The translations under genes were made by a program, and so were the position numbers. A stretch of 33,068 nt of DNA from Acidobacteriota bacterium (GTDB lineage Bacteria; Acidobacteriota; Vicinamibacteria; Vicinamibacterales; UBA2999): the NCBI GenBank assembly GCA_020851565.1, contig JADZCN010000050.1, forward strand, positions 1 through 33,068. Reading direction: 5' to 3'. Shown here in pieces: positions 30,292 to 33,068 of this stretch. Within the stretch, counting starts at the first letter, position 1. Every line of letters starts with the position of its first letter. A model generated the notes under the pieces. It worked only from the letters and a program-made list of their open reading frames with translations. It did not search any database and was not told where the DNA came from.

Positions 30292-31276
30292 AGTGGGCCA
30301 TCCGGGGGCGGTAGTAGTCGAGCGTCCGGCGCAGGCCCTCGGCCAGTCCCACCCGCGGCGACCAGCCGGTGCGCGTCTTGAACAGCGAGGAGTCGGCGTA
30401 GAAGCTGCCGATGTCGATGGCCTTCTTCTCCGGCGGCCACTCGACGAGGCGGTAGCGGCCCGATCCCGCTGCCTGGACGAGCAGCGTCACCAGGTCCCGG
30501 TGCGCGATGTGCTCGTCGCCCCCCACGTTCAGCGCCTCGCCGTTCACGCTGTCGGTCGCGCCCGCCAGCAGGAAGGCCTCCACGGCATCGTCCACGTAGA
30601 CGAAGTCGCGGACCTGCGAGCCGTCGCCGAAGACCTGGATCTCCTGGTCCTCGAGCGCCATGCGGATGAACCAGCCGATGAAGCCCTGCCGGTTGTGGCG
30701 CAGCAGCTGGCGCGGCCCGTAGATGTTGGTGAGGCGCAGCGCGCAGGCGCGCACGTGGAAGACGTTGTTGTAGACCAGGTGGTAGTACTCGCCCGCCGCC
30801 TTGTTGATGCCGTTCACGTCGGTCGGGCGCACGAGGTGGCGCTCGGTGACGGGCAGCGACTCGGGCTTGCCGTAGATCTGGCGGGTGCTCGCGTAGACCA
30901 CCTTCGCGCCCGGGTTGTGGTGCCGGCACGCCTCGAGGATCGTGAGCTGGCTGCGGCAGTTGATCTCGAGGTCGGTGAACGGGTCGCGCATGCTGTCGAT
31001 GTGGCTCACCTGGCCCGCCAGGTTGAAGATCACGTCGCGGTCCTTCACCAGGTAGTTCATCGTGCTGGCCTGGCGCACGTCGGCCACGTTCACCCGCACG
31101 CGGTCCTCGATGCCCGCGATGTTGTGCAGGTTGCCGCCGTAGTCCGGGATGAGCGAGTCCACCAGCAGCACGTCGGCGCCGAGGGCCAGCAGGCGATGCG
31201 CGAGGTTGCTGCCGATGAAGCCGAGGCCCCCGGTGACCATCACGCGGCGGCCGCGGTAGAAGTCCGCGGGGGTCAT
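30284..31276 (-). CDS. NAD-dependent epimerase/dehydratase with NGINK in place of YxxxK
   Basis: A 330-residue extended SDR from ATG 31276, which overlaps the stop of the preceding glycosyltransferase by 3 bases; the frame open upstream is antisense-like and not coding. TGGLGFIGS (15-23) binds NAD; YASTRQIYGKPESLP follows strand 5; and the catalytic tetrad region reads DVNGINKAAGEYYHL, with Asn where most SDRs have Tyr. NIYGPRQLLRHNRQGFIGWF and FGDGSQVRDFVYVDD are the later motifs. From memory a subgroup of such epimerases shares the NGINK form, so the change is likely a subgroup trait and not damage. Substrate unknown; the neighbours suggest a nucleotide sugar feeding the DegT aminotransferase. 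Confidence 0.9.
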   Translation of the reverse strand: MTPADFYRGRRVMVTGGLGFIGSNLAHRLLALGADVLLVDSLIPDYGGNLHNIAGIEDRVRVNVADVRQASTMNYLVKDRDVIFNLAGQVSHIDSMRDPFTDLEINCRSQLTILEACRHHNPGAKVVYASTRQIYGKPESLPVTERHLVRPTDVNGINKAAGEYYHLVYNNVFHVRACALRLTNIYGPRQLLRHNRQGFIGWFIRMALEDQEIQVFGDGSQVRDFVYVDDAVEAFLLAGATDSVNGEALNVGGDEHIAHRDLVTLLVQAAGSGRYRLVEWPPEKKAIDIGSFYADSSLFKTRTGWSPRVGLAEGLRRTLDYYRPRMAHYV

Positions 31277-32046
31277 GAGGGCTGGCGCGCGCCAATCGCC
31301 GCGGCCCGCGCCCTCTGCGCCGCGAGGTGCTCGCGGCGGACGACCAGCGCCCACCACAGCTTGAGCACGTCGACGCCCGTGCGCGCGATGCGGCGGAAGT
31401 TGAAGAACTGCGACTTGCCGTAGGCGCGGTGATAGTGGTGCACCGGCACCTCCGCCACCCTGAACCCGGCGTCCTGGAACTTCTTCATCATCTCGAGGCA
31501 GATGACGCCGCTGCTCTTCTCGAGCTGCACCACGTCGAAGATGCGCCGCCGCATCAGGCGGAAGTCGCAGTCCACGTCGCGGACCTTCAGGCCGAAGAGC
31601 AGCTTGACGGTGTGGTGGTACAGCCGTCCGATGACGATGCGGTGCAGCGGATCCGATCGGCTGATCTTCCAGCCGTTCACCCAGTCCACGTCCCTGGTGA
31701 GGGCCGGCCACAGCAGCGCCACCTCGGACGGGTCGTACTGCGCGTCGCCGTCGGTGTAGAAGACGAGTTCCTTGGTCGCGTGCTCGAAGCCCGAGCGCAG
31801 CGCCCCGCCGTACCCCCGGTTCTTCGCGTGATGGACGATGCGGACGTGATCGGGGTACACGCGCGCCAGCTCGTCGAGGATCTGCGGCGTGTCGTCCTGG
31901 CTGCCGTCGTTGACGACGATCACCTCGAAGTCCGGCGTCAGCGCGGAGGCGGCCTTGACGGCGCTGATCACCAGGCTGGCGATGGTCCCGCTGTCGTTGT
32001 ACGCGGGAAAGAAGACGCTGAGGCCGGGCGCCGGCTGGGAGGTCAT
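31273..32046 (-). CDS. Family 2 glycosyltransferase
   Basis: A 257-residue protein from ATG 32046 (MTSQPAPGLSVFFPAYND). GT-A fold marks are PAYND (14-18), VVNDGSQDDT, GYGGALRSGFEHA and the DxD-like TDGDAQYDP (D99-D101). HHYHRAYGKSQFFNFRRI is typical of the GT2 group that acts on polyprenyl phosphate. It is soluble or membrane-associated, since a strong helix is absent. It transfers a sugar from a nucleotide donor, probably to a lipid carrier. It is 8 bases behind the Dpm1-like gene and overlaps the SDR behind it, so this is one operon. Confidence 0.93.
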   Translation of the reverse strand: MTSQPAPGLSVFFPAYNDSGTIASLVISAVKAASALTPDFEVIVVNDGSQDDTPQILDELARVYPDHVRIVHHAKNRGYGGALRSGFEHATKELVFYTDGDAQYDPSEVALLWPALTRDVDWVNGWKISRSDPLHRIVIGRLYHHTVKLLFGLKVRDVDCDFRLMRRRIFDVVQLEKSSGVICLEMMKKFQDAGFRVAEVPVHHYHRAYGKSQFFNFRRIARTGVDVLKLWWALVVRREHLAAQRARAAAIGARQPS

Positions 32047-32054
32047 GGCGAAAC

Positions 32055-32801
32055 CTACGAATTGTACTCTGCCACCTCGGCGGCGTGCGAGCGCTGGCGC
32101 CCGTGCCGGAAGACCAGCCGCCACGGGGCGAGGAGCGATTCGATCAGGATGCCCGACGAGAGCTTCGAGGCGCCCTCGCGCCGCTCGATGAAGATGATGG
32201 GCGACTCGACCACCCGGAAGCCCAGCGTCGTCGCCAGGAACGTCATCTCCACCTGGAAGGAGTAGCCTTCCGAGCGGATCCGATCCAGCGGGAGGCGCGC
32301 CAGCGCGTCGCGCCGCCAGGCGCGGTAGCCCGCCGTGCAGTCCCGCACGCCCAGGCCCGTCACCGCGCGGATGTACCAGTTGGCGAACAGGCTGAGCACG
32401 ATGCGCCGGAGCGGCCAGTTGACCACGCTGATGCCGTGCAGGTAGCGCGACCCGACCACGAGGTCCGCGCCCGCCCCCGCGGCGGCGATCATGGCCGGCA
32501 GGTGCTGCGGATCGTGCGAGCGGTCCGCGTCCATCTGCACGACGACGTCCGCGTCGGTCTGGACCGCGCGCGTGAAGCCGTCCACGTACGAGACGCCAAG
32601 GCCGCGGCGCCCCGTGCGGTGCATGACGTGCACACGCCCGGGATGCTCGGCGGCGAGCGCATCGGCGATGGCGCCCGTGCCGTCCGGCGACTGGTCGTCC
32701 ACCACGAGCACCTCGGTCCCGGGCACCGCCAGGATCTCGGGCACGAGCCGCGGCAGGTTCTCGCGCTCGTTGTAGGTCGGGACGACGACCAGCGACTTCA
32801 T
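32055..32801 (-). CDS. Polyprenol monophosphomannose synthase-like glycosyltransferase (Dpm1-like)
   Basis: A 248-residue GT2 enzyme of the DPM1 type. VVPTYNERENLPRLV opens it, DDQSPDGT follows strand 2, QMDADRSHDP (DAD at 91-93) is the metal and donor site, GSRYLHGISVVNWP and CTAGYRAWRRDAL are subgroup motifs, and IERREGASKLSSGI is the conserved acceptor loop. Such enzymes transfer mannose (or another hexose) from a GDP or UDP donor to polyprenyl phosphate on the cytoplasmic side of the membrane. The C-terminus is soluble with no extra membrane domain. It starts at ATG 32801, 10 bases after the stop of the partial gene upstream. Confidence 0.93.
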   Translation of the reverse strand: MKSLVVVPTYNERENLPRLVPEILAVPGTEVLVVDDQSPDGTGAIADALAAEHPGRVHVMHRTGRRGLGVSYVDGFTRAVQTDADVVVQMDADRSHDPQHLPAMIAAAGAGADLVVGSRYLHGISVVNWPLRRIVLSLFANWYIRAVTGLGVRDCTAGYRAWRRDALARLPLDRIRSEGYSFQVEMTFLATTLGFRVVESPIIFIERREGASKLSSGILIESLLAPWRLVFRHGRQRSHAAEVAEYNS

Positions 32802-32811
32802 GCGCGCGCCG

Positions 32812-33068
32812 TCAGCGTCGGCCCTCGAGCCGGAGCGAGGCGATCTGCTCGGAGACGAGTCCCACCAGGAAGACGATCACCGAGAACATCAGCAGCAGCA
32901 CGGCGCCGTTCGGGATGCGCGACTGGTGCGCCACCGTCCACAGCCCGTAGGCCACGCCCACGAGGAACGACAGCGCGCTCAGCGGCACGAAGATCCGCAG
33001 CGGGCTGAAGATGGTGATCATCTTGATCAGGATCAGGAAGAACCGCGCGCCGTCGCGGGCCAGCCGGA
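32812..33068 (-). CDS. C-terminal part of a membrane-anchored family 2 glycosyltransferase
   Basis: The frame is open to the window edge; about 85 residues are visible. RLARDGARFFLILIKMITIFSPLRIF is split across the join with the upstream frame, followed by two membrane helices (VPLSALSFLVGVAYGLWTV and AVLLLMFSVIVFLVGLVSEQI) and a short basic end. This is the usual C-terminal two-helix anchor of GtrB/ArnC-like polyprenyl-phosphate glycosyltransferases. The catalytic domain is outside the window. It is the first visible gene of the glycan operon. Confidence 0.82.
   Translation of the reverse strand, partial: RLARDGARFFLILIKMITIFSPLRIFVPLSALSFLVGVAYGLWTVAHQSRIPNGAVLLLMFSVIVFLVGLVSEQIASLRLEGRR

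Overview
The window is about 33 kb of GC-rich bacterial DNA (roughly two thirds G+C by eye) and looks chromosomal. I see no tRNA, rRNA, CRISPR array, transposase or phage gene. The high GC, the many secreted hydrolases, a lipoprotein with a Ser/Thr/Pro linker, a fused E1 dehydrogenase and the style of intergenic repeats suggest Acidobacteriota, perhaps class Vicinamibacteria. That placement is an inference from memory of similar genomes and is moderate to low confidence.

Layout. 1-3576 (+): end of a penicillin-acylase-family enzyme, a small membrane protein, YaeQ and a CaCA-type cation antiporter. 3643-8522 (all -): small accessory genes, namely an NTF2-like protein, a DinB-VOC fusion, a GNAT acetyltransferase, a secreted hypothetical, RidA, a frameshifted PH-domain gene and an alpha/beta hydrolase. 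The part from about 6500 to 8700 looks lower in GC and holds most of the damage. 8523-9166 is gene-free and repeat-rich. 9167-12155: a CocE/NonD hydrolase (-) diverging from a class A beta-lactamase-like serine hydrolase (+). 12585-15356 (-): an M19 dipeptidase-like protein and a two-gene ABC exporter. 15366-19764 (-): an SGNH lipoprotein, a beta-propeller protein and a fused 2-oxoacid dehydrogenase E1. 19828-21908 (+): cupin, LemA and an HtpX-like M48 protease. 22107-25642 (-): rhomboid protease, MFS transporter and MurJ. 25795-33068 (-): YqeY, a large GNAT protein, an STN-domain secreted protein, then a sugar-nucleotide and glycosyltransferase operon (two SDR epimerases, a DegT aminotransferase, three family 2 glycosyltransferases, the last cut by the window edge).

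How the genes work together. The clearest unit is 28212-33068: short gaps and 4-8 base overlaps tie the glycosyltransferases, epimerases and sugar aminotransferase into one route that probably makes a lipid-linked or surface glycan. MurJ and the MFS gene overlap by 4 bases, and the ABC ATPase and permease overlap by 8. LemA followed by an M48 protease is a known pairing.

What stands out. Intergenic sequence is unusually structured: at least five different short-period minisatellites, three CACGAAGG tracts, a perfect 27-base inverted repeat, a 280-base inverted minisatellite and an array of seven small hairpins. Most of them begin within about 25 bases of a stop codon. At two places similar repeats lie inside coding sequence (the DinB-VOC linker and the leader of the propeller protein), which suggests that these repeats can create fusions. 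Several enzymes lack a key residue: the Walker A lysine of the ABC ATPase, the expected catalytic His of the hydrolase, most M19 metal ligands, and the motif A glycine of a GNAT. No single obvious new multi-gene defence or metabolic system is visible. The repeat behaviour is the best candidate for something undescribed.
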